NCBI RefSeq assembly: GCF_011927905.1
Contig: NZ_JAATJL010000001.1
Coordinates: 1,488,001-1,552,000 of the forward strand
Source: Arthrobacter pigmenti
GTDB lineage: Bacteria > Actinomycetota > Actinomycetes > Actinomycetales > Micrococcaceae
Direction: 5' to 3'
Length of the DNA stretch: 64,000 nucleotides
Under the pieces are notes generated by a model that worked only from the letters and a program-made list of their open reading frames with translations, did not search any database and had not been told where the DNA came from. Position 1 is the stretch's first letter. Each line of letters begins with the position of its first letter. The translations under genes were made by a program, and so were the position numbers. This document shows positions 1 to 8,907 of the stretch, piece after piece.

Positions 1-1050
1 GCTGTTCCACACGATCCATAGCTCGCCGCCGGGACAAAGCACGCGTGCGGCGTCCTCGAACAGCTTCAGCGCAATACCGGCGTGTACCGTGTGACCCGAG
101 TGGAAGGGCGGGTTCAACGCCACCAGTTCGGCGCTGCCATCGGGTTGCTGTGAGAGAGCGTCATCGCGAACGACGGCGACGCGCCCGCCGACGCCGTTGG
201 CTTCCGCGCTAGCCCGGGTTGCCGCCACGGCCGCCGCCGAAGCGTCGGAGGCGGTGACGGAAAGCCCGGGCCGGGCCAGAGCAAGATAGGCCGCGATGGT
301 GCCATTGCCGCACCCCAGATCGATCGCATGCCGGGCTGCACGGGCCTCGCTGAGGTACGGAAGCAGGAAGCGCGTACCGGGGTCCAGCTTCGCTCCGCCG
401 AAGGTGGCGCCATAAGCCCGAAGCTGCAGTGGACGTTCAAGGCCTACATCGTGTGCCGAACCTTTGGGGAACGGATTGGGGCCGGCTGCCAAGGGATGCC
501 GCGCCGTCAGTACCCTGGACTTCTGGCGTGCCAGGCCGGCCGTAACGCTGCCGAAGTACTTCTCGAGCACTTGCGACATCGCAGGCGCCATGTGCTTCAC
601 CCGTCCGCCCGCCAGCAACGTCACGTCACTCGCGGCGTTCGAGGCAATGTGCCATGCAACTTCTTCGAGCGCATCGAGTGAACGGGGCAGTTGCAACAGG
701 ACGTACCGTGCGGCGTCGAAGAGGCTCGCGTCCAGCGCATGGGAAGTGAAGCTGTGTGCCATGCCAGAGCGCTCGGCGTTGGCGGCCAGGGCGCGTTCGC
801 CCGTGATTGAGTCCTGGTGGACACGGATTTCCGTTGCTCCCAGGTGCTGGGCCCCTAGTGTCAGGGCGCCGTAGGCATCCCCGACCACGACTACTTCACC
901 GGAGAAAGTCGACGGCAGTTGGTCCGCGACGGTATCCAGGAGTAAGCGGTCGGTCGCGTCCGAGGCGAACAGGTTCTCGGTCTCTATGTCCGGCCAACGT
1001 CTCAGGCTTTCGAAGTCAAAGCCGGGCGCCGTGCCGCTCCTTGCATTCAC
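1..1050 (-). CDS. Class I SAM-dependent methyltransferase, RsmC/RlmG-like, truncated by window edge
   Basis: Reading the minus strand from a GTG at 1050-1048 gives an uninterrupted frame of 350 codons that runs off the left edge, so the C-terminus is missing. The second half carries a SAM-binding motif I (DLGCGNG) and the NPPFH motif typical of N2-guanine rRNA methyltransferases of the RsmC/RlmG group. The first half looks like the degenerate duplicated methyltransferase domain these proteins use to bind rRNA. Inferred role: methylation of a guanine in 16S or 23S rRNA; which one cannot be said. It is divergent from coaE across about 90 bp. The start is the only in-frame one I found near the upstream end of the frame, so it is fairly secure. 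Confidence 0.8.
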   Translation of the reverse strand, partial: MNARSGTAPGFDFESLRRWPDIETENLFASDATDRLLLDTVADQLPSTFSGEVVVVGDAYGALTLGAQHLGATEIRVHQDSITGERALAANAERSGMAHSFTSHALDASLFDAARYVLLQLPRSLDALEEVAWHIASNAASDVTLLAGGRVKHMAPAMSQVLEKYFGSVTAGLARQKSRVLTARHPLAAGPNPFPKGSAHDVGLERPLQLRAYGATFGGAKLDPGTRFLLPYLSEARAARHAIDLGCGNGTIAAYLALARPGLSVTASDASAAAVAATRASAEANGVGGRVAVVRDDALSQQPDGSAELVALNPPFHSGHTVHAGIALKLFEDAARVLCPGGELWIVWNS

Positions 1051-1141
1051 CCACCAAGTCTAGACACCGGGTGCGGCGGCTCCGGCACTGCGCCAGACGC
1101 TCTAGCGGAAAGGGCAGATCGACACCGGTAGCCTTACATTC

Positions 1142-2356
1142 ATGCTGAGGGTTGGATTGACGGGCGGCATCGCGGCGGGAAAATCGCTCGCCGCTTCCGC
1201 ACTACGGGAGCTGGGTGCTGTCCTCATTGACGCTGACCTGTTGGCGCGCACGGTTGTGCAGCCGGGCACGGACGGTCTCCGAGAAGTGGTGGATGCCTTC
1301 GGACCTGGAGTGTTGCTCCCGGACGGCGCGCTGGATCGGGCGGCCCTTGGCGCGCGGATTTTTGACGATCCGAACGCGCGCTCCACGCTCAACGGCATCA
1401 TCCATCCCCGCGTCCGGGACAAGGCCGCCGAAGCGGAAGCGGCCGCAGAGACGTCTTCGGAGGGTGCCGCCGTCGTCGTCGTGCATGACATCCCCCTGCT
1501 GGTGGAGACCGGACAGGAGGACAGGTTTCATCTTGTGCTTGTGGTGGACGCGCCGGAGGAAGAGCGCGTACGGCGGATGATTGACAATCGAGGCCTCACC
1601 GAGCAGGAGTCTCTCAGTCGTATCCGAGCCCAGGCCGACGCCGTGACGCGTAATGCAGCCGCCGACGTCGTCCTCGATAATTCGGGCGGCCCCGATGATC
1701 TGCTGGATGCGGTGCAACGCGTGTGGTCGGAGCGGCTCCTGCCATTTGCGGAAAATCTCCAGGACGGTCGTGTGGCGAAGCGTTGGGGCGGCCCTGTGCT
1801 GGTCGAGAATCCTGACTGGCCCCGGCAAGCTGGGCTGTTGGTGCGGCGGTTGAGCAGGGTGGACCCCCGCATTCTCGGCGTCCATCACATTGGATCGACG
1901 GCGGTGCCAGGGCTCCCGGCCGCCGACGTTATCGACCTGCAGGTCACCGTCTCTTCCCTGCAGGATGCCGATGAGCTGTCCAGTGCGCTTGCGGCGGCAG
2001 GATTCCCTAGGCCGTCTGGACCTTCACCGGATACCGTTCCCGACCGGCCGCAGGAGGAGGAGCGGCATCACTGCAACGCGGACCCCGGGCGACCGGTCAA
2101 CGTGCATGTGCGTGTGCACGGGTCCCCGGGCTGGCGGTTTGCGTTGGCCTTCCGGGATTGGCTTCGGGCGAATTCCAGCATGGCTGCGGCCTATCTCGCG
2201 GAGAAGGAACGGTGCTGCGAAATTCACCGGAACGATCCGAGCATTGCCGGCTATTCCGTGTGCAAGGACAGTTGGCTCGCCGAATGTGCGGATCCGCGGT
2301 TGAAGACGTGGATTGACGACGCCAGCTGGTCGCCCGAACGGGCGCCGGTCCTGTGA
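1142..2356 (+). CDS. coaE: Dephospho-CoA kinase fused to a C-terminal GrpB/UPF0157 domain
   Basis: CoaE phosphorylates the 3'-hydroxyl of dephospho-CoA with ATP, the last step of coenzyme A synthesis in the cytoplasm. Residues 1 to about 200 are the kinase, with a P-loop at residues 8-15 (GGIAAGKS, where many CoaE proteins have GGIGSGKS) followed by the LIDAD segment. Residues about 214-390 form a GrpB-like nucleotidyltransferase-fold domain with the IGSTAVPGL signature near residue 250. At 404 aa it is twice the size of a plain CoaE. The same fusion is known in Mycobacterium (Rv1631), so it is a genuine actinobacterial architecture and not a misread stop. The gene is co-directional with uvrB, 76 bp downstream, as in other actinobacteria. 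The role of the GrpB part is not firmly established. Confidence 0.95.
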   Translation: MLRVGLTGGIAAGKSLAASALRELGAVLIDADLLARTVVQPGTDGLREVVDAFGPGVLLPDGALDRAALGARIFDDPNARSTLNGIIHPRVRDKAAEAEAAAETSSEGAAVVVVHDIPLLVETGQEDRFHLVLVVDAPEEERVRRMIDNRGLTEQESLSRIRAQADAVTRNAAADVVLDNSGGPDDLLDAVQRVWSERLLPFAENLQDGRVAKRWGGPVLVENPDWPRQAGLLVRRLSRVDPRILGVHHIGSTAVPGLPAADVIDLQVTVSSLQDADELSSALAAAGFPRPSGPSPDTVPDRPQEEERHHCNADPGRPVNVHVRVHGSPGWRFALAFRDWLRANSSMAAAYLAEKERCCEIHRNDPSIAGYSVCKDSWLAECADPRLKTWIDDASWSPERAPVL

Positions 2357-2390
2357 GAACGGCGTTCAGCCGCGAGCAAAGAACGGCCTT

Positions 2391-2411
2391 TGCGGACAGT
2401 CGTTGTCCGCA
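2391..2411 (+). promoter_or_regulatory. Inverted repeat between coaE and uvrB
   Basis: A perfect 8-bp inverted repeat (TGCGGACA / TGTCCGCA) with a 5-nt loop lies in the 76-bp gap between coaE and uvrB, ending 21 nt before the uvrB ATG. It could be a weak terminator or attenuator for coaE transcripts or a protein-binding site in the uvrB promoter. There is no T tract, and it does not match the actinobacterial LexA box. The function is unknown. Confidence 0.45.
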
Positions 2412-2432
2412 GGCTGGCGGTAACGTAGGACT

Positions 2433-4514
2433 ATGAGTCTTGCGCAGGAGATCAACCGTGTCGTGGCACCGTTCGAGGTGGTCAGCGAATACCAGCCGGC
2501 GGGCGATCAACCAACGGCCATCAAGGAACTCGCGGAGCGGATCAACGCCGGTGAAAAGGACGTTGTCCTGCTCGGCGCAACCGGCACCGGCAAGAGCGCA
2601 ACCACGGCCTGGCTGATCGAGCAGGTGCAGCGGCCAACACTGGTCATGGTGCAGAACAAGACCCTCGCCGCGCAGTTGGCCAACGAGTTCCGGGAATTGC
2701 TGCCCAACAACGCCGTTGAGTACTTCGTCTCCTACTACGACTACTACCAGCCCGAGGCCTACGTTCCACAGACAGACACCTTCATCGAGAAGGATTCATC
2801 GATCAATGAGGAAGTGGAGAGGCTTCGGCACTCCGCAACCAATGCGCTGCTCACCCGGCGTGATGTCATCGTCGTGGCCACCGTGTCCTGCATCTACGGC
2901 CTCGGCACGCCGGAGGAGTACGTGTCCGCGATGGTCACGCTGCGCCGGGGCCAGGAGATGAACCGGGACGATCTCCTGCGCCAGTTCGTCTCGATGCAGT
3001 ATGTGCGCAACGACATGGACTTCCACCGGGGAACCTTCCGGGTCCGCGGAGACACTGTCGAGATCATCCCGATGTATGAAGAGCACGCAATCCGCATCGA
3101 GTTCTTCGGCGACGAGGTGGAACGCATCTACACGCTGCATCCGCTCACCGGCGAAGTGATTCGTGAGGAGACCGAGATGTACGTCTTCCCGGCATCCCAC
3201 TACGTGGCCGGTCCCGAGCGCATGGGACGGGCGGTCACCCGGATTGAGGACGAACTCCGGGAGCGCCTTCAGGACCTTGAGTCGCAGAACAAGCTGGTCG
3301 AAGCGCAGCGGCTCCGCATGCGCACCACCTATGACCTCGAGATGATGCAGCAGATGGGGTTCTGCAACGGCATCGAGAACTACTCGCGCCACATCGACGG
3401 GCGGATCCAGGGGAGTGCGCCGCACTGCCTGCTCGACTATTTCCCGGATGACTTCCTGCTGGTGGTGGATGAGTCACACGTGACCATCCCGCAGATCGGC
3501 GCCATGTATGAGGGCGACATGTCCCGTAAGCGCACCCTGGTGGATCACGGGTTCCGTCTGCCATCGGCCATGGATAACCGGCCGCTGAAGTGGGACGAGT
3601 TCCTGGAACGCATCGGGCAAACCGTGTACCTGTCGGCTACTCCGGGCAAGTACGAACTCAGCAAATCGGACGGTTACGTCCAGCAGATCATCCGCCCCAC
3701 CGGGCTCGTGGACCCCGAGGTGATAGTGAAGCCGAGCAAGGGCCAGATCGATGACCTGCTCGGTGAGATCCAGACACGCGTGGAGCGCGACGAACGCGTA
3801 CTGGTGACTACGCTGACCAAGCGCATGGCTGAGGACCTCACGGGCTACCTGCTTGAGCACGGCGTGAAGGTCGAGTACCTCCATTCCGACGTCGATACGC
3901 TGCGCCGCGTTGAGCTCCTACGGGAGCTGCGCCTCGGCACGTTCGATGTGCTGGTGGGCATCAACCTGCTGAGGGAGGGCCTGGACCTTCCGGAGGTCTC
4001 GCTGGTCAGCATTCTCGACGCCGACAAGGAGGGCTTCCTCCGCAGCTCCACCTCGCTCATCCAGACCATCGGCCGCGCCGCGCGTAACGTGTCTGGCCAG
4101 GTACACATGTACGCCGACCGCATCACCGATTCAATGGCCAAGGCTATTGACGAGACCAATCGCCGGCGCGACATCCAGGTTGCCTTCAACAAGAAACACG
4201 GTGTGGATCCGCAGCCATTGCGGAAGCGGATCGCGGACATCACCGATTCCCTTGCCAGGGAGGACGCCGACACGCGGGAACTGCTCGAGAAGACCTCAAA
4301 GGGTGCCAAGGGCAAAGGCAAGGGAAGAGCCGTTCGGGCGGACGGGCTGGCAGCGGTTCCCGCCGAGGATCTCACGGATCTCATCAGCCAACTCACCGCG
4401 CAGATGCATGCTGCGGCCGAAGAACTGCAGTTCGAGCTGGCAGCACGGTTGCGTGACGAGGTCGGCGATCTGAAGAAGGAGCTGCGGCAGATGCAGTCCG
4501 CCGGGCACGCCTGA
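2433..4514 (+). CDS. uvrB: Excinuclease ABC subunit B
   Basis: UvrB is the damage-verifying helicase-like subunit of nucleotide excision repair. It is loaded onto DNA by UvrA and then recruits UvrC for the dual incision. At 693 aa it is full length for the family. Visible motifs are Walker A at residues 48-55 (GATGTGKS), the tyrosine-rich beta-hairpin region ([12 protein letters not shown]) used to pry open the duplex, the DESH box at residues 346-349, helicase motif VI (QTIGRAARN), and a C-terminal UVR domain around residues 648-685 that binds UvrC. The ATG start has no obvious Shine-Dalgarno sequence; a possible -10 (TAACGT, 2421-2426) would place the transcript start at or next to the ATG. 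No SOS box was seen here, unlike uvrA in this window. Confidence 0.98.
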   Translation: MSLAQEINRVVAPFEVVSEYQPAGDQPTAIKELAERINAGEKDVVLLGATGTGKSATTAWLIEQVQRPTLVMVQNKTLAAQLANEFRELLPNNAVEYFVSYYDYYQPEAYVPQTDTFIEKDSSINEEVERLRHSATNALLTRRDVIVVATVSCIYGLGTPEEYVSAMVTLRRGQEMNRDDLLRQFVSMQYVRNDMDFHRGTFRVRGDTVEIIPMYEEHAIRIEFFGDEVERIYTLHPLTGEVIREETEMYVFPASHYVAGPERMGRAVTRIEDELRERLQDLESQNKLVEAQRLRMRTTYDLEMMQQMGFCNGIENYSRHIDGRIQGSAPHCLLDYFPDDFLLVVDESHVTIPQIGAMYEGDMSRKRTLVDHGFRLPSAMDNRPLKWDEFLERIGQTVYLSATPGKYELSKSDGYVQQIIRPTGLVDPEVIVKPSKGQIDDLLGEIQTRVERDERVLVTTLTKRMAEDLTGYLLEHGVKVEYLHSDVDTLRRVELLRELRLGTFDVLVGINLLREGLDLPEVSLVSILDADKEGFLRSSTSLIQTIGRAARNVSGQVHMYADRITDSMAKAIDETNRRRDIQVAFNKKHGVDPQPLRKRIADITDSLAREDADTRELLEKTSKGAKGKGKGRAVRADGLAAVPAEDLTDLISQLTAQMHAAAEELQFELAARLRDEVGDLKKELRQMQSAGHA

Positions 4515-4517
4515 CCG

Positions 4518-6290
4518 ATGGCAGAGGACCAACGAACGTCCACTTTCACGGAAATCCGGGTCCACGGGATTGGGGATCACGAGTACTACACCAGTCTCGG
4601 GTTGCCCCGTGAGAAGCGCTTGAACGCCTGGGTGCAGGTTGCCGAGCCGCCACCGTTGCCCGAACATCAACTCCGGATCGTCAACTGGTCCCGTTCGCAT
4701 CGCCGCAGAACGGGATTCCTTTGGTATCTGGCTTTTCCCTTCACCCTGGTCAACGTGGCCGGTCGCATGGAATCCTCGGCGGTGCACCGGCAGGGAAGCG
4801 GCAACGGCATGCTGCGTGCCCTCGTTTTCGCGGTGGGTGTGATCCTCACGGTGTCGCAACTTGCCTGGTTGGTGGTACTCGGCGAAACTCTGCTGCGGTA
4901 TATTCCGCTGCCGCCGTCGGCTTTGAATGCGGTACCGGTAGTGGCCGGCCTGCTTCTCGCGGGCTGGTTGCTGTACCGGTACCGGAAGGTTGTCCGGCGC
5001 CAGTCGGAGCGTAGGGGGCAGGCGTTCATTCCCGCACTTGTCCACGGCGTCGTCGTCGTGTGCGTTGCACTGTTTCTCGTCCTGGTCCGTCCTGCGCAGG
5101 TTCCGTGGAGCGGCTGGCCGTCGGCTCCAACCCCGGCGGGGACGAGTCACCTCGACGCCATGGCGCTCTGGATCGCGATCAGCATTTCGGCCTCCTTCCT
5201 CGCCGCGCTGGCTCTTGCCGCGCACTATCACGCTGCAGGGACGCAGGAACGGCAAGCGCGTGTACCACTCGTTGCGGCCGGCATCCTACTTCCGGTGGCC
5301 GTCCTCCTCATGCATGCACTCACCGCCCTGGTACGCATGATCGTTGACAACCTTCTCGCCTACGTAACGGGACTCTTCGGACTGGCCCAGCGGCGCTTAC
5401 ACGTTGGAATTCTCCTTCCCTACGACAACCCCGCCGACGCCAGCGACAGCCGCCTCGATCTCTTTCCCTTCCTCGCGCTGATCGCAGCCGTAGCGGCTTT
5501 GGTGGCCGCCGCCGTCGTGCTCGGGATAGCGAAAGGGCCCGGACTTCCGCCGCTATTCCGAGGCAAGGCGGCACGCGGGCGATGGTGGCATGAGTTCACT
5601 GAAGCCGCGCCGCGCTTGCTTCCCTTCATGCTGCCGCTGGCGGTCCTGCTGGCCGCCGCGGGCATGACGACGGCGATCCTCCTGGGAGAGGGCAGGCTCG
5701 GCGGCCCCTGGCTCGCGCTGGCAATACTCGTGCTGCAGCTTTTCGGCGCGGCGGTGGTGCTGGTGATGCTTCTCGGCCAGCTTCGGCCAGTGCGCGAAGT
5801 CCTGGGCAAGATTGCCGATATTGCCGGTTTCTGGCCGGTTCGTGATCATCCGCTCGCCGGTTCGTCCTACCGGGACGCCGCGGTTTCCGGCATTTCCGAA
5901 CTCGTGTCGCGCTACAGTGACGGAGTTGTTCTGGTTGCCCACAGCCAGGGATCCGTTATCAGCGCCTGGCTCCTTGCCCACGGATCCGAGCGCAATGCCG
6001 CGCGCGAGCGGCCGCACCTGGTGACCGCCGGTTCGCCGCTGGCATCCTTGTACGCCACATTTTTCCCGGCTGCATTCAGCCCACAGCTTTTCGCCGATGT
6101 CGAAGCGAGAACCGGTAGCTGGGCGAATTTCTGGAGGAGAACAGATCCAGTTGCGTTTCCCGTCCCCGGGGCAGAGAACCGCCTCCTGCTGGATCCAAGG
6201 GACGACGGCGTTGTCCGTAGCCACAGTGACTACTGGACCGAACCCGCTGTCATGCAACATATCGAAGCCCTGTCGCGGCGGCCGGACTGA
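4518..6290 (+). CDS. Polytopic membrane protein with split alpha/beta-hydrolase motifs
   Basis: I do not recognise a named family for this 590-aa protein. Residues 9-17 read EIRVHGIGD, which resembles the strand and HG oxyanion segment that opens lipase-like alpha/beta hydrolases. Roughly eight or nine hydrophobic segments follow between residues 60 and 430. The soluble C-terminal part contains VVLVAHSQGS with a candidate nucleophile Ser476, then Asp543 (RRTDPVAFP) and His569 (RSHSDYW), in the right order for a catalytic triad. It starts 3 bp after the uvrB stop, so it is probably co-transcribed with uvrB, although no functional link to repair is evident. Inference: a membrane-bound esterase or lipase with its hydrolase fold interrupted by membrane helices. 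The triad assignment comes from motifs only. Confidence 0.75.
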   Translation: MAEDQRTSTFTEIRVHGIGDHEYYTSLGLPREKRLNAWVQVAEPPPLPEHQLRIVNWSRSHRRRTGFLWYLAFPFTLVNVAGRMESSAVHRQGSGNGMLRALVFAVGVILTVSQLAWLVVLGETLLRYIPLPPSALNAVPVVAGLLLAGWLLYRYRKVVRRQSERRGQAFIPALVHGVVVVCVALFLVLVRPAQVPWSGWPSAPTPAGTSHLDAMALWIAISISASFLAALALAAHYHAAGTQERQARVPLVAAGILLPVAVLLMHALTALVRMIVDNLLAYVTGLFGLAQRRLHVGILLPYDNPADASDSRLDLFPFLALIAAVAALVAAAVVLGIAKGPGLPPLFRGKAARGRWWHEFTEAAPRLLPFMLPLAVLLAAAGMTTAILLGEGRLGGPWLALAILVLQLFGAAVVLVMLLGQLRPVREVLGKIADIAGFWPVRDHPLAGSSYRDAAVSGISELVSRYSDGVVLVAHSQGSVISAWLLAHGSERNAARERPHLVTAGSPLASLYATFFPAAFSPQLFADVEARTGSWANFWRRTDPVAFPVPGAENRLLLDPRDDGVVRSHSDYWTEPAVMQHIEALSRRPD

Positions 6291-6327
6291 CGGCGCCGAG
6301 TATTTCCGGATCGGATTGGCGCACCGG

Positions 6328-6333
6328 TAGGAT
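6328..6333 (+). promoter_or_regulatory. Candidate -10 element for the TerC riboswitch transcript
   Basis: TAGGAT at 6328-6333 would start transcription near 6340, immediately before the first conserved bases of the yybP-ykoY aptamer. No convincing -35 is visible. The position is what makes it credible. Confidence 0.45.
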
Positions 6334-6340
6334 GGATCGG

Positions 6341-6442
6341 ACGTAGGGGAGTATCCTTTCGCGCTACGAACGTCAACACGCAGATCACAGAGGTTCTGCC
6401 GGGCGTAGCGGCCGCATCTTGCGGTGGAGAGACTTGCGGTTA
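6341..6442 (+). promoter_or_regulatory. yybP-ykoY (manganese) riboswitch
   Basis: The leader of the TerC gene carries the landmarks of the yybP-ykoY aptamer in order: GGGGAGTA at 6346-6353, CGTCAACACG at 6371-6380, a GC-rich arm around CCGGGCG at 6399-6405, and the closing GTGGAGAGAC at 6424-6433. In characterised members this RNA binds Mn2+ and turns on expression of manganese exporters or TerC-like proteins. The gene downstream is a TerC-family membrane protein, which is the expected partner. The assignment was made by eye and the exact 3' boundary is uncertain. Whether control acts on transcription or translation cannot be told; the stretch from the aptamer to the GTG start at 6469 is short. 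Confidence 0.8.
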
Positions 6443-6468
6443 CCGTTGTACCTCCGAAAGGGTTCCTA

Positions 6469-7503
6469 GTGCTTGAACTGCCCCTTGCCTTCGAAATAGG
6501 CACCTTCGTCGTTCTGGGCCTTGTGCTCCTGTTCGACCTGCTGCTCGTAGTGAAGCGCCCCCACGAACCATCCATGAAGGAAGCCGGCCTCTGGGTCGCC
6601 TTCTACGTTGGTCTCGCCCTGATTTTCGCGGTCCTGATGTTTGCCTTCACTGGGCCGGAATACGGCGGCCAGTTCGTGGCTGGTTGGGTGACTGAGTACA
6701 GCTTGAGCATCGATAACCTGTTCGTGTTCATCATCATCATGGCCCGCTTCTCGGTGCCTCGGAAGTACCAGCAGGAAGTGCTGATGGTGGGTATCATCAT
6801 CGCCCTGGTCCTGCGCGGAATCTTCATCCTCCTCGGCGCCGCGCTGATCAGTAACTTCTCCTGGATCTTCTACATCTTCGGTGCGTTCCTGCTCTGGACC
6901 GCCTACCACCAGGCCAAGGACTCCGGCGAGGAGGAAGAGGACAAAGAGAACAAGATCATCGCCAAACTGCGCGGCGTGCTGCCGATGTCTGAGCACTATG
7001 ACGGCAACAAGATTCGCACCGTGGTCAACGGCAAGAAGGTCTTCACCCCGATGCTGATCGTGTTCATCACCATCGGCCTGACCGACCTGATGTTCGCTGT
7101 TGACTCCATCCCGGCGATCTTCGGCCTGACCGAAAGCCCGTTCATCGTGTTCACCGCGAACCTGTTCGCGCTGATGGGTCTCCGCCAGCTGTACTTCCTG
7201 CTCGGCGGGCTGATGACGCGCCTGGTCTACCTCAAGCACGCACTCTCGTTGATCCTGGCGTTCATCGGTGTGAAGCTGATCCTCCACGCCCTACACGAGA
7301 ATGAGCTGCCCTTCATCAACGGCGGCCAACACATCGAATGGGCACCAGTGATCCCGACTTTCGTATCCCTCGGGATCATCATGGGCATCATTGTCGTAGC
7401 TGTCGTCGCCAGCCTGCTCAGCCCCAAGGGCAAGCAGGCGAAGGTTGACGCCGAACTTGCCGCGGATGCAGAGAGCGCCCGAACCGGTGGTCCCGACGCC
7501 TAG
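6469..7503 (+). CDS. TerC family integral membrane protein
   Basis: This 344-aa polytopic membrane protein is of the TerC family, with about eight hydrophobic segments, a long acidic cytoplasmic loop (GEEEEDKENK) and conserved acidic residues inside membrane segments (SIDNLFVF; LTDLMFAVDSIPAIF). TerC and Alx-type proteins are linked to metal homeostasis, and recent work on relatives points to Mn2+ export. The upstream manganese riboswitch supports that role here. An open frame extends back to 6424, but those codons lie inside the riboswitch. The GTG at 6469 has a purine-rich site (GAAAGGG) six bases upstream and begins a typical TerC N-terminus, so I prefer it. A strong terminator follows the stop. 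Confidence 0.9.
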   Translation: MLELPLAFEIGTFVVLGLVLLFDLLLVVKRPHEPSMKEAGLWVAFYVGLALIFAVLMFAFTGPEYGGQFVAGWVTEYSLSIDNLFVFIIIMARFSVPRKYQQEVLMVGIIIALVLRGIFILLGAALISNFSWIFYIFGAFLLWTAYHQAKDSGEEEEDKENKIIAKLRGVLPMSEHYDGNKIRTVVNGKKVFTPMLIVFITIGLTDLMFAVDSIPAIFGLTESPFIVFTANLFALMGLRQLYFLLGGLMTRLVYLKHALSLILAFIGVKLILHALHENELPFINGGQHIEWAPVIPTFVSLGIIMGIIVVAVVASLLSPKGKQAKVDAELAADAESARTGGPDA

Positions 7504-7517
7504 TCCAGTACGCACGG

Positions 7518-7554
7518 AAAGCGCCGGTTCGGTATCTACCGAACCGGCGCTTTT
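7518..7554 (+). terminator. Rho-independent terminator after the TerC gene
   Basis: A perfect 14-bp stem (7521-7534 with 7537-7550) with a 2-nt central TC is flanked by AAA and TTTT, so it can act in both directions. It sits between the TerC stop and the 3' end of the convergent hydrolase gene. Confidence 0.85.
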
Positions 7555-7599
7555 GTCGTCAGGAGTTCTAAGGCGGCCGGAGCGACCGGGCGGTTCCAG

Positions 7600-8907
7600 T
7601 TACCGGCCGTGTGCCAGGGCGAGGAGGCGGTTGAAGATGGTCTCGCCGTCGTCGTGGATGCCGTCGTGATGAAAATCCGCCGTCTCCCACACGTGGAGGC
7701 CCTTCACTGCCGCTGCCGTTTCCAGTGACAGGTCGCGGTCAACATAGATGTCATTCGAGTAGACCGCCGCCGCAGCTGGAACGGTGTTGCGGGCCAACTG
7801 AGCCGGATCATACAGTGGTCCCCAGTTGCTGATTGATGCCAGCTGTTGCGCTGTTTCCCTCAACGGAACCAGGGCGGGGTCTTCGTCGAAGTACCACGGA
7901 TAGACCATTTCGCCGATCAGGAGCGGCTCAGCGGCCTCGGGAAGAAACTGCGGGAACTCCTGAAGTACGCGCCACGCCGCCCATTGCGAGGCTTCACCCT
8001 GACAGTAGATCGACTCGTGAAGCACCGCATAGAGCGGGTTGGACCGCCGGCTCACGAGAGCCTGGACCTGGTCCAGAAACACCGGCGACAGGCGTTCGCC
8101 GGCTTCGGTGGCGATGAACGCGTCTTCCAGCAGGTAGTGCAGGCCGTCAACCCGCGCGTTCCCGCCGAGGTAGGAGCCGACCAACTGAAACCGCCGCGCA
8201 GTGAGACGTTCACCGGTGGGAAGCCGCTCATCCACCTCCTCCAGGTGGCGGGCGATCCGCGTGAGGACCGTACGATCCTCGGGATACGTATCGAAGTACT
8301 CGGCATTCCGCGCGGCGACCCGCCCGAAAGTATGCCGGTACACCCGCTCCGGTGGACCGGACAGCGGGGCCAGCCCGCCAGTGATGAGGGCGCACGCCAT
8401 TCCCTCCGGTGCGAACGAGAGGTAGGTCAGTGCGCAGAATCCGCCGAAGCTCTGGCCGAAGACCGTCCAGGGATCCGCGCCCAGCGCTGCCCGGATAGCT
8501 TCGGCGTCGGCAACAATCGAATCGGCACGGAAATGGCGCAGGTACTCGGCCTGCTGAGCAGAAGTACCTTTGGCTGGGAGCGTCCGTTCATCGGCGGGGG
8601 TCGAGAGGCCGGTACCCCGCTGGTCCAGCATCAGGATCCGGAACTCACGCGCTGCGGCCTTCATCCAACCCGCCAGCTGAGTGACACGGCTTCCCCGGCC
8701 GCCGGGCCCTCCCTGGAGAAACAGAAGCCAGGGCAGGCGGGCTGCCTCGTCGTCGCTGTGCTCCGTTGAACTGTATTCACGTGCGAAGACGGTGATGGAT
8801 TCGCCGTCGGGATTGGCATGATTGAGAGGAACCTGAAACCGGTGGCCCGTACTCCGCGTTCCCCTCATGAGGTAGGTCGGCTCGCTCTCATGCGGCGCCG
8901 CGATCAT
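7600..8907 (-). CDS. Alpha/beta hydrolase, proline iminopeptidase-like
   Basis: This 435-aa alpha/beta-fold hydrolase resembles the S33 prolyl aminopeptidase family. It has the oxyanion segment FLQGGPGG, the DQRGTGLS motif and a nucleophile elbow GQSFGG, followed by the candidate Asp and His near the C-terminus (DFHHDGIHDD). S33 enzymes release N-terminal proline from peptides, but many relatives act on other substrates, so the substrate is open. The frame is open to 8964, but the ATG at 8907 overlaps the stop of the upstream acetyltransferase gene as TGATG and has GGGGG just upstream. That arrangement indicates translational coupling and the true start. It is the last gene of a minus-strand group with the GNAT and helicase genes. 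Confidence 0.88.
   Translation of the reverse strand: MIAAPHESEPTYLMRGTRSTGHRFQVPLNHANPDGESITVFAREYSSTEHSDDEAARLPWLLFLQGGPGGRGSRVTQLAGWMKAAAREFRILMLDQRGTGLSTPADERTLPAKGTSAQQAEYLRHFRADSIVADAEAIRAALGADPWTVFGQSFGGFCALTYLSFAPEGMACALITGGLAPLSGPPERVYRHTFGRVAARNAEYFDTYPEDRTVLTRIARHLEEVDERLPTGERLTARRFQLVGSYLGGNARVDGLHYLLEDAFIATEAGERLSPVFLDQVQALVSRRSNPLYAVLHESIYCQGEASQWAAWRVLQEFPQFLPEAAEPLLIGEMVYPWYFDEDPALVPLRETAQQLASISNWGPLYDPAQLARNTVPAAAAVYSNDIYVDRDLSLETAAAVKGLHVWETADFHHDGIHDDGETIFNRLLALAHGR

Noticed and set aside
6424-6468. Start of the TerC gene at GTG 6424.
   Set aside because: These codons are part of the riboswitch aptamer; a better GTG with a ribosome site is at 6469.
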